NCBI GenBank assembly: GCA_022559985.1
Contig: JAFJTR010000013.1
Coordinates: 124,001-188,000 of the forward strand
Direction: 5' to 3'
Source of the DNA: Parastagonospora avenae f. sp. tritici 18332-5
Taxonomy: Eukaryota > Ascomycota > Dothideomycetes > Pleosporales > Phaeosphaeriaceae
Length of the DNA stretch: 64,000 bases
Below, piece after piece: positions 43,600 through 56,100 of this stretch. The notes beneath the pieces are model-generated. The model searched no databases and was not told the DNA's origin. It saw nothing but the letters and a program-made list of their open reading frames with translations. The stretch's first letter is position 1; each line of letters opens with the position of its first letter. The position numbers were made by a program, and so were the translations under genes.

Positions 43600-45740
43600 A
43601 GATAAAGTCGTGTAGAATTTATACTTGCAGACATTCAGGAATATTTGCGAAGATAGCTTCACCCCGGCGAGACATGTCCGACCACACTCTCGTTTTTGGT
43701 GGGATCGAACGTATATACTACTATGCCATTAGTTTTGGAATCGTGCCCGCTCGCCTTCTCATAACATGGTTCAAAGCCTGTTCTGGGAAGGGAGAAAACA
43801 AGACATGATGTTTTTATGTTGTATCTTTTGGGCATATCGAGGATGAGCGTGATACACACAAGTCGATTGTCGAAGTGAGGCTTCGGTGGTGGATTTTATA
43901 GCTGCGTGGAAACTGACTTGGCAGCGGAGAACATAGTGCTTTCTTGTAGCCGCTCTGGATGGCGCGTACATAATATCTCTGGTGTTGCTCTTTTGGACAG
44001 CAGAGACAGAACTCATGCTTCGGTTGCCAGGATGTTTCTGGGAGTCGCCATCCTTATTTCATTGACGGATTTTGGTAGGTAAATCCAGCATAAGGGTTTT
44101 TGTGAGAAGAAGAGGAGCTGGAGAGAAGCACATATAGCCGGCGACTCTCTCTTTTTAAGCAGCGCGGGAAGAAGCACATCTTCTTCTCTCTGCGGGCTTT
44201 TTGGACAGCGGACGCAACACCACACGCACTGAGAATATGGGCCTTTTGTAGAACAGTGAAATATGATGTTATTGTAGGAGAAGAGTATTGGGGTGATCTG
44301 ATGCAGTTTATATGCTAGTAGTGCTCAGCTAAAGCATCGATAATGCTTTGGAACATGTCATTTCCAGAGACATGATCTCCTTGCAATTGGACTTGTGGAT
44401 ACAACTGCGAGGGAGAGAGCAACGAAGAGGAGAAAAGACATGTCTGGTGACTACAGTCGCTTTCAGACTTCCGCATGAGACGTCATTGAATCGTTTTCTG
44501 ATAAGCAGACATGGCAACATAGGGTGCACTGCAAAATCTTAGGAGAAAAGTAGGAGGAGACGGTGGTGTAGAAGGAGAGCATAAGAGCGACTGAATGTTG
44601 TTTATATACCAGCCGTCAGAATTGGTCCACCACTCGATAGGCCTTTTGGGAGATGGTATACTCGCGGACATAGTTCCCTTGCGATCGGAGTTTTAGACGT
44701 AGTTGTGGGAAGAGAAGCGGGAGAAAAGACACATGTCCAATAGCAGCTGTAGTTTTCAGGCTTTCTCATGAGTCTTTTTGTGGCTCTTTTTGAAAGCAGG
44801 CCCGCCAAACACATCGCGCATCCGTGAGACTCTTTAAAAGAAATTAGGACATGATGTGGGCGGAAAGGAAGAGGGTGGAAGGACTGCGGCGTAGGTCATA
44901 TACTGGCGGTCAGGAGTCCAGGAAACCTTCAAGAGATGGTCATCACATTCCAAGAATATGGTTTTCTCGCATTTAACATTGCTATGAGAAGATGGTTCAG
45001 AAGAGAAACGACATGTCTGGTTCGTGTCGTACGGTTTAAGCTTTCTCACAAGGCGGTTCTGGATAGCTCTTTGACACTAGAGACCAGGTCATGGCACATT
45101 TTGAACGTCTTTTCCTGGAAAATAGGAGGAGAGATATTTGCTGAGAAGAGGAAGTTAAAGTGAAGTGGTGGGGTTTATATATCGCTAGCTATCATCGATC
45201 AAAACTCCGCGGAAGTTTTGGCACATGATTATAGCACGTACATGGGAGAGAGCCCGACATTGCCCGTGCTTTTGGCACTTTTCAGGATCACTTATGCGCT
45301 TTCTCTTCGTTGAGTTTAGAAAGCAGCCATTAGATCATAGCCGATTCTTCCAGTTGTTTTTGGAACATAGACGTAAATGATATTGGTGTGGAAGGAGAAC
45401 GTGGAAATAGCGTGGTGCATTTCATACATCGCTAGCCATGAATTGATATCTCGAATCATTTGCAACATGATCGTTCCACGAATAGTTTCCTCGCATACAA
45501 CATAGCCGCAAAGAGAGAGAGCCGAGAAGAGAAAGGACATGACGTGTGTTGACCACGCTCTCCAACCTCTCTCATGTGGTACTCGTTGGGAATTTTTGGA
45601 AAGCAGACAGCAGGCCATGGATGCTCGCACTACTACTTTTTAGAACACGAAAGGAGATAAAAGTTGGTGTGGAAAAAGAGTGTGGGAAATGGCGTGGTCG
45701 AGTTTATACACTGGTCGGATCCTGCGATTCATAGTTCGTG
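43600..45740. repeat. Array of degenerate ~290-bp tandem repeats with TATA-like boxes
   Basis: At least six recognisable units between about 44200 and 45740, with more degenerate ones to about 43600. Three marks recur in order: a purine-rich strand (AAGGAGA...GGTGG) leading to GTTTATA or (G/T)TCATA (about 44306, 44600, 44895, 45172, 45418, 45711); AGAGAA..GACATG (44438, 44728, 45010, 45256, 45536); and CTTTCTCATGAG-like blocks. Spacing is 246-295 bp. On the - strand each unit reads as TATATAAAC followed by a C/T-rich leader, the look of a fungal promoter. No ORF is conserved from unit to unit. No transposon ends were seen. Confidence 0.7.
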
Positions 45741-46139
45741 GGCATGCGTTGTGCTTCTGATATGCATGGAGTGGGTAGGAGAAGTTGGTGGTGAGTAATC
45801 ACGAGCTAGGGATTTACATGGATGGTGAGGACGAGGAAGGAGTTTAGAATCGCGAGTGATTTGATCAATGTTGACTAAAAAAACTACGCCATGAGTGTAT
45901 AGAATCCCGAATTCAGTTCGCCTCACAGAGATGTTCAGCTTGCGCAAGGTTGATGTATTGCGAGATGTACTGCCTCTTCTTGGACCCAAACGAAACTTTC
46001 CCCACTTCCAGTTCGTTATCGTCATCAATATTATACAAAGGCCCCAATGATCATACAAGCACAACAAAACAAACATGGTATCAAACGCCCCATGACCAGC
46101 AACGCTAGATAATGCACAATATCCGCCCAAGCAACGCTA
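45741..46139. other. Spacer between repeat array and membrane-protein gene
   Basis: A 133-codon frame on the - strand (45729-46130) has no motif. The stretch is mixed composition and probably the 3' flank of the next gene. Confidence 0.35.
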
Positions 46140-47442
46140 TCATTTCGCCATTCCCAAGCAGTGCTGCGGCTCCGCTTCCGCAACATGTATGCTCGATTTG
46201 TCCTCCTTGGATTCTTCCCGCGAGTCCACTGTGCTCAAGCGCTTCATGCCAAAGCCTCGATCCGCATCTGTGTCTTTCTTCGGCGCCATGCCGATTTCTT
46301 CGGCGCCTTCTTCCTCGTCCTTGTTCAGACCGAAGCTGAACCTGTTGAAGTTGCGCCGGACGCCAGTGGACTTGTTAGTAGTCATGCGGTCTTCGTAGTA
46401 ATTGCCTGTTGTGCGGCTGCGCGCGAAGTACGGGAAGAGGTAGCGGAAGAGGCGTTTCGTAGCGGGCGCACAGGCCGTCATGATGTGCACGGCGGGTTCG
46501 GCGATGGAGATGGCGACGCCGATGTCCCACGTTCGGTCCTTGTTGGTGGGCGCGATGCGGTAGTAGTAGACGATGAAGCGGCCGACTGATACGCCTGTTG
46601 CTATCCATCTGATCATTCAGTTAGCACTAGGTTCGTTCTTGCACATGGAGTTACGTACCCAAGTGACATGACGATCACGACAAGCATCTTGGTCTTGCGC
46701 TCCATTTGCAGGTTCCATACCATGATTGAGGGGATGGGGATGATAATGACGTCCATGAAGATGCTGAGCGCACAGGATGTGAGCACGAAGGTGCGCGAGT
46801 CGAAGCATGTTCCACCTTTGACTAGGTTACCGTCGGCATCCATGGTGTCCATGGCGGGTTTGGCCCACGCATATTGCACCGGTGTACACTGCAAGATGTT
46901 GCCGAGAGTGGTGCTGATTCCATAGATGATGTTGAGCCACCCTATTGCAGAGGTTAGTTCCAGATGTGACCTCAAAATACGTAGTACCATTATGTAGGGC
47001 TACACTTACAAACTGCATGCAGCGAGTACCTGATCCTCTTTCGCTTATCCTTCATGCGCCACAGAAACATGATGATAGACGCGCGGATCGCGAACATCAT
47101 TGGATGGTAGAACATTTGGACAGCGAAACTCCATTTGTTTGTCGTGATCTGTTCCGCTATCGTCTTCTTTGGAAGGTCGTAGATATGATAGCCAGTACCA
47201 CTTAACAGGACAACTACTTGTGCATAAGCCTTTGTCAAGTACAATGAATTGGGCGACTTACATTTCCATGTCGCAATTGTTTGTCCAAACAGAAGAACCA
47301 TCGATATGATGATGAGGTAGTCATCCCAGGCAAAGTTGCGCCCTAGGTAGCGCGAATACACCCTGCCTGCTACGAAGAGGAAGGCTAGAACTGCGAAGAT
47401 GGCAATGATGGTAAGGCATTCCTCTTGCCGACTTTCCACCAT
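46140..47442 (-). CDS. Fungal rhodopsin-domain (PTH11-related) integral membrane protein
   Basis: Exons 47442-47262, 47216-47010, 46941-46659 and 46608-46140 give 379 residues. The first intron (45 bp) keeps the frame if retained, so that splice is less sure. Seven hydrophobic segments are visible, starting CLTIIAIFAVLAFLFVAGRV. Typical marks of the fungal rhodopsin-like family follow: AWDDYLIIISM, GTGYHIYDL, an FAIRASIIMFLWRM helix, CTPVQYAW, FVLTSCALSIFMDVIIIPIP, and W-I-x-x-G-x-S-x-G-R. A charged cytoplasmic tail (DEEEGAEE..., RGFGMKRLST) ends the protein. The lysine that binds retinal is not identifiable, so a light sensor is not implied. Such proteins are thought to act in sensing or signalling at the plasma membrane, largely unproven. 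Confidence 0.8.
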
Positions 47443-49424
47443 GGTGTACGACGAGTCTAATTGTGATTCACAACCAAGTGAACCTTATTGATGTGTCGAG
47501 ATGGGGAATGAGTCGGAGTGCAGATGGAAGTCTGAGTCGGTCCTATTGAAACGCGTGAAAGTCAATTCCAGAGTGGGCTAGCACATGTGATGAGATCTTG
47601 ACAGGTTCTTGCATATGCAGCCCTCTGTATGACTGGGCGATCGCGCAAAGAAAGTCAGGCGCTCTTGAGAATGAGATCGTTAAGGCGTAATCGATTCGCC
47701 TGGAGAAGAGTATTGAATGAGGTGATGTGCCTCAATGGCTTGCAGGTGGGACCGAGTGCGAGGTAGCGAAGCTAGCGAGAAGAAGATCACAGGATTTTCT
47801 GGGCAGCAAATGCATTGGGGCGTTGCTTGTCGTTCGGTGGATGCAACCGAGATTTCTGTCACCCTCCAGCCTGCATGAAGTTCGTTACCAGCCGTTGGTT
47901 GACGCAGGTCCCGCCTTGTCCTTGGGGAGAAAAATCCCGTCTAGACGAATTCCGGACCTATAGGCCGGTTCTAGAGCCTCCAAGCAGTTGTTTTGTTTTA
48001 CTTAATGCATGATGGGCAAAGAGGCTAGTCAGGCGGACGATATTGGAAAGGCATGGCAGTGATCAATCAGGGCAATTCTAAAGACTAGAGACGTTTTGGA
48101 AAGAAAACGTGTTGATCCTTACAGATAAGTCAAGGGGCTTGTCGTGTGGCTGACGGGGAAGCCCACCCGGCCATTGAGCACGTCCCGGACCGACTCATGC
48201 AACACGTGCTTGACCTCAGGAGGACGTGATAATTTTTGATGATGTTTCCGAGCTTCGTTTCACGCACCTATAGCTCCAATAGAATAATATTGGCCAGTGG
48301 GTTAAGTAGGGATGAAAACAAGATATCCTGTATTCAAGTCTGGCAGACGTAATGGCATGCCAATCCTCGACTGACTTCGGAGAATAATTGCTGAGCGAGG
48401 CGGGCCCTGTAACGCGGAGTATTCTACTAGCGCACATATTACTCTCCGCGAGTACCGCGTGTCGACTAAGCGGCGGCAAACATTTCTTGGGCAGCACCGC
48501 TGCAAAAGTGTTCTCTCGTCCGTGATAGCGAGTAAGGGCAGCGGACCATGATTCTGTTATCAAGTGCTGTTTCAGATTTCTGCGAGACTACCTATTATCG
48601 TTGAGACCATTCTAGAGCCCACACTTCGTGGAGATGGTGATGTTCGTTCGGTGACCTCGGGAGTGTCAGGCGCGCACGTGTACGTTGCGGCTCTCAGGCT
48701 CGGTCCGCTCCAAGACTTCAAAACTCCAATATTCGCACCAATCACACCAAACGCTGCCGTCTCAGCAATGGCTACAGATTGGTACGTTCAGCTTCTTTGT
48801 TACAAATACGAGAGAAGTACCATGTTTGCGACGCATTCCTCTAGTGACGCCGAAGCAAAGCGGGGTGCAAGACGACAACTGAGTCGCATCCCGGTCGAGT
48901 CCTCTTCCCCATTGAGCAACGATCATTCATGATCAATCTTACATCACCAACCTTGGTTAGCTCTCTTCTTCATTTGGCCTGACGTTGCTCGCCCCCTCCG
49001 ATGTGCCGTCTCAACCAACAACGTGCGCAGCGCGCCGTGCCATTGACCGTGCTTCGCGCTCAGTTCGTGCATCCTCCGCTGTGCTGAGTTGATGATCCAC
49101 TGGGGGAACCCAGGGCAAGGAAATGAGTGAGAAATGCAGCCAAGGACGGCATTTCGAATTTTGCCACAACCTTGATCCTTGATTAGAACGAGGTAGCCCT
49201 GATTTCATTACTCTTGCACCACGCCTGTCAATATCTCACAGCGTGAGCGATCTTGATCTCGTCGACAGCCAGAGCAGCTTCGGACCGAGAAGCTAGTATG
49301 TAAGAAACCCATACTTATGCAATCCCGTATGATTTAGAGTTTGACCGGTGTGCCAGATCTGCAAGTACTGCTCGACGTGGTTGACCTGTCAAGAGAGGGA
49401 AGCTCGTTCGAGCCGAACATCACC
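47443..49424. other. 2-kb intergenic stretch, no gene seen
   Basis: It lies between two divergent gene starts. Short frames (at most 122 codons) lack motifs. The region just before 49425 has a mild C/T leader. Confidence 0.4.
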
Positions 49425-51290
49425 ATGGCCTCACTTTCAGTTCTGGTCACAGCTTTGTTGGCCACCTACACGAGCGCGACTCCAGTGGTCTCCGCAAACC
49501 TCGACGCTGGCAATGTGCATGTCGGTGTAGATCTTAATGGCATCACGTCAACCTTGAAGTACCTCTTTTCTTCAGCTGCACAGGCCGCCCCCAATGTCAC
49601 CACTTCGCGTTGCAAAGTCTATCCTGGCGACGCAGCATGGCCTTCGGATGAGGCTTGGGCTCAATTGAATGACCTCAGTGATGGTCGTTTGATTGCAGAT
49701 GCCACCCCCCGAGCGGCAGTGTGTTATCCCGACCAGCCCAGTTACAACGCGACCCAATGCGCCGCGTATACTGTGGCGGAATGGCAAAAGTCGTACACGC
49801 ATATCCACGACCCGATCGAAATGTACTCTCCAGTTGCACAGGGGTTGACTTGCTCGATCCCAAATCTGTTTGATTCGCGTGGTTGCACACGCGGCGGATT
49901 TCCGAAGTACGTGATGAACGCCACTGAGCCAAAGCACGTCCAGCTTGCTGTGAACTTTGCGCGGAATACTGGTGTCCGACTCGTCGTCAAGAACACCGGG
50001 CACGATTTCCTTGGCAAGAGTGGCGGCAAAGATTCTTTAAGCATCTGGACGCACTGGATGAAAGACATCGAGTACATCGAGAAGTACGAAGACAGCAACA
50101 TGGGCTACTCAGGACCGGCTTTCAAGGCTGGTACTGGTGTGCAAGCTTTCGAGATCTACAAGGCTGCGGCCGAGAAGAAAAGAATCGTTGTTGGTGGTGA
50201 GGGCGAGACTGTCGGAGTCATGGGTGGATACATTCTGGGAGGCGGACATTCTCCATTGACTCCTATCTACGGAACTGGTGCGGACAACGTCCTATCTTTT
50301 GAGGTGGTTACGGCAGATGGCGAGTTTGTGGTCGCAAACTCAACTTCCAACACTGACCTCTTCTGGGCCTTGCGCGGTGGAGGCGGCAGCACCTTCGGTG
50401 TTACCACATCTGTCACCGTCAAAGCTCATCCTGATGTCGAGGTCACTGCTGCTCGCTTTGGCTTCTCATCTGCGCAAACCGGAGTCGAGACCTTCTGGAC
50501 TGCCATTCGCAGCTACGTCGATTCGTGGATCGCAAACGCTGATGCGCAAACGTACACCTATTGGACATTGATTCCAACCAACGGAACCTTCGCTTTCGCC
50601 TTCTCGCCCTTCTTCGCCCCAAATAAGTCACTGGAAGATGCTACTGCTCTTCTTCAACCTTGGTTCAACAAGCTGAATGAGCTTGGTGTCAAGTTCGACC
50701 CCAACATCACACACTTCGACAACTACTATGATGCATGGCGCTCATCGTTCCCACTCGAGGCCGTACAAAAGCCCAATGTCGCAACAGCCTCTCGACTATT
50801 CCCTCGCGCGAACTTCGAGACAGAGGAAAAGCGTCAAGAAATCTTCGACCACATCAAGAGATCCACTGAGAAGAACCGAGTTCAGGTCCACTTCAATATG
50901 CAGGCCAAAGACCCTGCCAACAACGACAACGCGGTCAACAGCCACTGGCGGCCAATGGTATCCTTTTCCATGCAATCTGTCCGCTGGCCCATCAACAGCA
51001 CAAGTGAGGAGATCCTGAAGATCCGAAATGACTTCCAGGACGTTGATGCGCAGTCTTGGCGTGATATCAGCCCGGGCGCAGGAGGTTACCTCGCTGAGGC
51101 AGATCGTCTGGAACCTGACTTCGGGTTCGCATTCTGGGGAGACAAGTACCCGAAGCTGCTCGAGCTGAAGAAGAAGCTCGACCCTTACGATTTGTTCTTC
51201 GCGACAACAGGTGTAGGCAGCGAGAAGTGGAAGGTCGAGAGCGTGGATGGTTTGCCGAATGAGAACGGCAAATTGTGTCGCGTGGAGTAG
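49425..51290 (+). CDS. Secreted FAD-linked oxidase (PCMH-type, berberine-bridge-like)
   Basis: A single exon of 621 residues starting at the ATG at 49425. An upstream TTG extension in frame is ignored because the residues from 1 to about 22 form a signal peptide (MASLSVLVTALLATYTSA). The PCMH FAD domain has RLVVKNTGHDFLGKSG (His193 is the likely covalent FAD attachment), YKAAAEKKRIVVGGEGETVG, MGGYILGGGHSPLTP, GADNVLSFEVVTADGEFV and LFWALRGGGGSTFGV. A C-terminal BBE-type segment ends with FWGDKYPKLLELKKKLDPYD. Family members oxidise sugars, alcohols or secondary metabolites with oxygen and release hydrogen peroxide. The substrate cannot be read from the sequence. The adjacent SnoaL-like gene on the other strand, convergent with it, might share a pathway, but that is conjecture. 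Confidence 0.88.
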   Translation: MASLSVLVTALLATYTSATPVVSANLDAGNVHVGVDLNGITSTLKYLFSSAAQAAPNVTTSRCKVYPGDAAWPSDEAWAQLNDLSDGRLIADATPRAAVCYPDQPSYNATQCAAYTVAEWQKSYTHIHDPIEMYSPVAQGLTCSIPNLFDSRGCTRGGFPKYVMNATEPKHVQLAVNFARNTGVRLVVKNTGHDFLGKSGGKDSLSIWTHWMKDIEYIEKYEDSNMGYSGPAFKAGTGVQAFEIYKAAAEKKRIVVGGEGETVGVMGGYILGGGHSPLTPIYGTGADNVLSFEVVTADGEFVVANSTSNTDLFWALRGGGGSTFGVTTSVTVKAHPDVEVTAARFGFSSAQTGVETFWTAIRSYVDSWIANADAQTYTYWTLIPTNGTFAFAFSPFFAPNKSLEDATALLQPWFNKLNELGVKFDPNITHFDNYYDAWRSSFPLEAVQKPNVATASRLFPRANFETEEKRQEIFDHIKRSTEKNRVQVHFNMQAKDPANNDNAVNSHWRPMVSFSMQSVRWPINSTSEEILKIRNDFQDVDAQSWRDISPGAGGYLAEADRLEPDFGFAFWGDKYPKLLELKKKLDPYDLFFATTGVGSEKWKVESVDGLPNENGKLCRVE

Positions 51291-51447
51291 GGTTTGATCG
51301 TTCTTTTTGCGAAAGATACCATTTTAAACATTCTGTCTTTATCCTATATGAAATCATTCCTCTGTACTTACTTGGAGCTGCAACATAGTGCTGTGAGCAT
51401 GATGCTAGAAATATTGCAGCATAGGCGTCGCTTGCGTATCAATAATT

Positions 51448-51945
51448 TCACGCATTTCCACCCATCATAAACTCTTCCAATCTACCTGCTGCAATGCCGT
51501 CAACAAACTCCGTGCTCTTCTTCAACTTTGTTCCCTCCCAATTCATTTCCAGCATCCACAGCAAATCGTTTTCCACCGCAGCATGTGAGCCTTTCGGCAC
51601 CATCCAGAAGCTCACTCTCAGCATGACCTTCCTTCTTGCTTCGTCTACCAGAACATCGGTCACTGTTGTTTTCCACGACTCTAGGTTCGGCAACATAGCT
51701 TCGAGATGCTTCTTGAATTGCGAGAACGAATGTGTGCCTTGAAGACGAGGGTTCATCGCCACTGCATAATTGTGGCCCCATGAATGTTCATAGTCTGTTG
51801 TGCAAATTTCCTCGATACATTTGAAGTTCATGCGCAATGGTTGTGATGGATCTTGAGCTTGCGCGTCGATGAAGGCGAGGGTCGTGGCATGGAGATTGAT
51901 GTAATCTGACGACGCGCCAGCAGGTGGAACCGGAGGTTCCGACAT
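51448..51945 (-). CDS. SnoaL/NTF2-like domain protein
   Basis: 165 residues from ATG 51945. A longer reading frame upstream begins with GTG and is not used. The small alpha+beta barrel pattern is visible: an N-terminal helix with TTLAFIDAQAQD, a conserved HSWGHNYAVAMNPRLQG turn, SQFKKHLEAMLPNL, then paired strands TTVTDVLVDEARRKVMLRVS and LLWMLEMNWEGTKLKKSTEFVD. This is the SnoaL-like cone fold, used by polyketide cyclases, hydrolases and isomerases. No clear catalytic residue can be assigned. The 52005-52013 TATA-like run on the - strand lies about 60-70 bp upstream. Confidence 0.75.
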   Translation of the reverse strand: MSEPPVPPAGASSDYINLHATTLAFIDAQAQDPSQPLRMNFKCIEEICTTDYEHSWGHNYAVAMNPRLQGTHSFSQFKKHLEAMLPNLESWKTTVTDVLVDEARRKVMLRVSFWMVPKGSHAAVENDLLWMLEMNWEGTKLKKSTEFVDGIAAGRLEEFMMGGNA

Positions 51946-52570
51946 ATTGAATGACAATTGTGGAAGAGCCACTCTACGACATAGTGTATGCGGATCGTGC
52001 CGTGTATATATATCCTCCCATGGAGCGGGCGCGGCTCCCCACAGCCACGTCCACGGACTATGGAGCTAGGAGCTTTCGTCCGTCCAATAACGCACCGAAC
52101 ATACGTCGAATGTAGGTTATAGCGGTATCAGGGGCGTTCGACGCGTGCGCGAAAAAGGCTGTAATTGCGAATCGCTTTGACGAGAGCCTGGACGCCAATT
52201 TGCACAGACCTTTGCTTCACGGATGTCATAAGTCAACGTCATGACACCTGCTGAAGTTGTGAGCGACGCAAATACGTGAAGAAAGACAAAATGAAGGAAC
52301 CGAGCAGACAGAGCTGGTGGGCGGACGAAGTTCGGCCTCGAGATGGACCTTCCCCTGAATAGTCCACTCGCCCAACGAGTTTCACGTCTACCACGAGCCG
52401 AACGCATCCGGATACGAGAGAACTGATTTGATCAGTCTATTGATGACCGTACACATGTGCCAATAGGTAACAATGTACCGTGACCAGAAGACAAGATTGA
52501 AAGAAATCCAGATGCCAGTGTGCGATTGGGTCCGATTCGAACGCATGATGCCTCATAGGCAAGCGCCCGC
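51946..52570. other. Intergenic, 5' flank of the SnoaL-like gene
   Basis: It holds the TATA-like run at 52005-52013. Otherwise short frames with no motif. Confidence 0.4.
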
Positions 52571-53151
52571 TCAATACAAAGCCACAAGTAGCTTTCCTCC
52601 AGGATCACAAACACTGACATCTATCTGTGAGGAGATCAGGAGGATTCCTAGGTAAGTCTGTAGCTCGGTGTTATCCAGTGAAGCAAGCCACCGCCAGCCG
52701 TAGCTTTGCCCCTCATTGCGATCATTGTGCCAGTTGTATATCATGTGTTTGTAATCGATGGCTTCGAGACCTGTGCGAGGGTTTTCGACGACGTCGAAGG
52801 TTGTGTTGTGCTGAGGTGCGAACAGGCGCGATGCGCTAGCGACATGTCGCGCTGTGCTCGTCATGCGCGCGCTATCTTTAGATCGTGGGCCGCGATCATT
52901 CAGTCATGGTTGTACTGATCTCTCGGGATGTGTGAGAGAGTCGGTGTCATGTTCGAGTTGGGTCTGGTGCCTGCGTGTTCTTTAGCAATGATGTCGAGGA
53001 CGATGTGGTCAGACAGACCATGCTCTGCTTCATCGTGCTCAAGTCTACAGGTATGATTTGACCAACGTGTTATACAGTGCTCGATACTAGAAGATAGCAC
53101 AGTATCAGCCAAGCATGCCCTCCTAGCCGAAGCGATACAGATCCGACACAC
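52571..53151 (-). other. Two adjacent protein-like frames, possible relic gene
   Basis: Two - strand frames, 53151-52900 and 52864-52571, follow one another in different phases. The second has natural-looking sequence (EAIDYKHMIYNWHNDRNEG, WRWLASLDNTELQTYLGIL) and the first includes DHIVLDIIAKEHAGTRPN. They might be parts of one gene interrupted by an intron or a frameshift. No family is recognised, and neither start is convincing. Confidence 0.25.
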
Positions 53152-56100
53152 TGCGTGCAGACGGCGGCGACCAGACGCAAGCGCATTTTAGGTCATAACA
53201 CGTACTGTATATGTGCATAGACTGACCGTAACCGTCTTCAGCACTTACAGGCCATGTTACAACTTAAGGGCGCGTTGTACTGTCATCTGCCAACGTTTAC
53301 CTACCCGAGCCGCACGCCATCGAGCATCTGGGCATGTATAACCACGTCTGCCCTCACAACAGTATGTCCCTCTGTATCGATATCATCGATCAAACATTCG
53401 AGTTTATCTACTCCCTTGATTCTCGTGTGTTCCTTCGCGTCCCAGGACGCTCAAGCTAGATGAGGAGATTCTAGGGGTTCGGCGGAGATGCGGACGTGAG
53501 CGAGCGGCGGCGACAACACGATCTGAATCGTAAGGCGAGGAGGCTATGGTATATCAACACGTTCTTTCTGCTCAATAGCAGACGTTTGGGAGTATGTGAT
53601 CCTTAGGTAGAACTTGGTGAAGGAATGATGGAGTGACCGTGCGCGACTTGTGCAGCAACAGCAACAGCACAGCACATCCATCACCGAGGAGGCACTATCG
53701 GACCGTCCGCAATACCGCGTTTCTGCAGTATAAAATTGATCACTTCTTGCATATCTAGTCGGGAATGCTTGCAACGAGGCTGGGAGCTTAGTGGTACTAT
53801 ACTACATACGCGCGGTCATGAGTGGGGACTGCCACCAGATGGGATACACAGATAAACAAGATGGTGGTGCCTCAGGCTCTCGGAGGAGATTCTTTCAGGT
53901 TCAAGAGATGGGATAGTGGAATTCCGCATGGGTGGTGGTGGTCGGTGTCTGGCACCTGTGCAGCAGCGTATTACATTGCTAAGAAAGTTTGCGGCTGTTC
54001 CGGTGGTTTAAGCACAATCATTCCATGTCGAGACCCAACCCTAGTTTCTATTGATTCTCAAATACGACTCACATCAGCACCGCAAGACGTCTAGGGATGC
54101 CAACTGTGAGCCAGAAGTCCACTAAGTGAGCGTGTTAAGCTTTTTTCGGGTGCTCACATACGTAACGTGTCTTGCTGGTAGTTCAAAGTGGATGTTTGAC
54201 ATCGCAACCAGGAGCACGACATTCAGAAAGGGCCGATGTTGTGTCACCCACTGCATCTGGCCGTCCCGAGGTCGTGTTTGGAACCATAGAGCTGGTATTG
54301 CGGTCAAAAAATTCTATCGTATCCCACCAATATGGACTGCGCATGTACAACCCGATATTACGTTCGCACGAAAAGCGTCTTAGTGTGGGCGCCAACGGAT
54401 TGTGATACTGCACAGTAAAACGATATTAAGCTACCACACTATCGGATTTGACGCGCACTCTTCTGAGTCGCTGAAATCTATTAATGTTGATCTTCGAACT
54501 GTGTAAATACTCGGGATTGGTCTTCCTCACGATCATCAGAGGAGTGGTGGGTAAACTGGCCAGTGGCCACATATAATACAATCATATATCATGTGCATAT
54601 ATTGCCTTGTCTTTCAAGGCGATAGTACGCAATTAAGGAAGCCTATCAAATAAACACCTCGGGAACCTCTATTTCTCGAATGGCTAACTGCAAGGAACTT
54701 GCTGAACTTGGCGCTCTCATGAGGCATTCAAGCCGAGGGTAGGGGAAGAAGTCAGATGGGCCTCAACTGAAAGCCAGGAATCGATGCATCACAATCTATC
54801 CAAATCATCAAAGCCTAAGTTTTCCACATCACTCTCAATTGGAGAGTGCTCAGCTGAAAATTGCAGCAGATCTATCTCAGTGAATGGGCCTGCATACGTA
54901 AGTATTGTGCTGATCAAAGAGGTCAAGAATTCAAGTGAGCTGAACATAGTTGGCCCCACTAGACCATACTCGAATGGTGGCAAAGGCCAGACACAGAGTT
55001 TGTTCTTTACACTAAGACTGCTTCGGTACCAACGGGTTTCAGCGAGGCTGTGCTGCTACGTCGAACTTGGATTGTACGAGCAGAGTGTTCGGGTGCAGCG
55101 TCAGTGTACCATCGAGGATGATTCTGCATTCCGGATGTACATGCCGATGTTGTCTAAGCCACGCGAAGTTTTGCTATTCAATCCAGAGCCTCACTCGTTG
55201 TTGCGGTAAAAGCTTGAACGGCGCAGTGCCCGAATCTGATTAACCTCAAAACACTATCACACGCACCTTTCTCTCTTCTTAGGAAGACGTGTCACATTAG
55301 TAGGGCGCAAGTATAATTGCATATGTAGGTTGTCCCCAGTCCTCCACAAGTCCCCGACGGTCCACACCAAGACGCAGTCATGGTGGCAAGGACATCGATT
55401 GGGAGGGGGATACAAGGACTGCCCAGTCGCGGGCATAGATACTGTAGGGTGCTGTCGCTGTCAGCCAATAGTTCCTAACCGCCGCGGAGCTCTTTTCAGA
55501 AACGTATGCCGAGCTTTCAGTGATGATCTGATGATTATCATCTACAGCTGTCGAACATCATCGTGCTAGGCTTGTTATCTCCCCATAAAACCTGCATTTT
55601 GTGCGGACAAACGAAGTTGTTGAAGGATTTTGCGTGCGACAATGCCCCCCTACTTCGACCGGCAGCGATTAATCACGTCGCGTAGGTACGCACACAGTAG
55701 CGCTGCTACAAGAGGCAGCTCTTGTTGAGTGTGTGACGAGTCGATCTTGTTCATGTCCGTCCGTCCGCCTGCCCGCCTGTGTGAATGCGATTGTCGCGTG
55801 TCGGAACAAGAGCACCAGCGCGCCGCATATTTTCCAAGGGGCAAATGTTGGGGAATGAGATGCTGCTCGATCGAACGGAGTTTGCATCGAGGTTCAGCGT
55901 TACTTGACGAGCATATCAAGATGACACAATCGCTCAGGCCTCCTTTCCATGCCAATGTTTTCAATCTGACGGTCGTGATCCACAACCAACCCATCGATTC
56001 ATGGTCAGTCCTTGGTACCAAACGCATGGGTGATTGGGCGATGTGACGCCACGACGGCTACATCCTTCCTTACTGCTCAGTGGCTTAGACCAGCCTTGTA

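Noticed and set aside
43690..43740. tRNA T-arm-like GTTCGATCCCACC on the - strand
   Set aside because: No D-arm or acceptor pairing around it. It lies inside the degenerate repeat array.
52510..52590. tRNA-like sequence on the - strand (GCGTTCGAATCGGACC with a D-arm-like GAGCGGGCGCTTGCC)
   Set aside because: The T-loop-like run is present but no acceptor stem pairs and the anticodon arm is not a 7-base loop.
54784..55209. 141-codon + strand ORF with ATG
   Set aside because: Composition is not protein-like overall, there is no motif, and it lies in gene-poor DNA.
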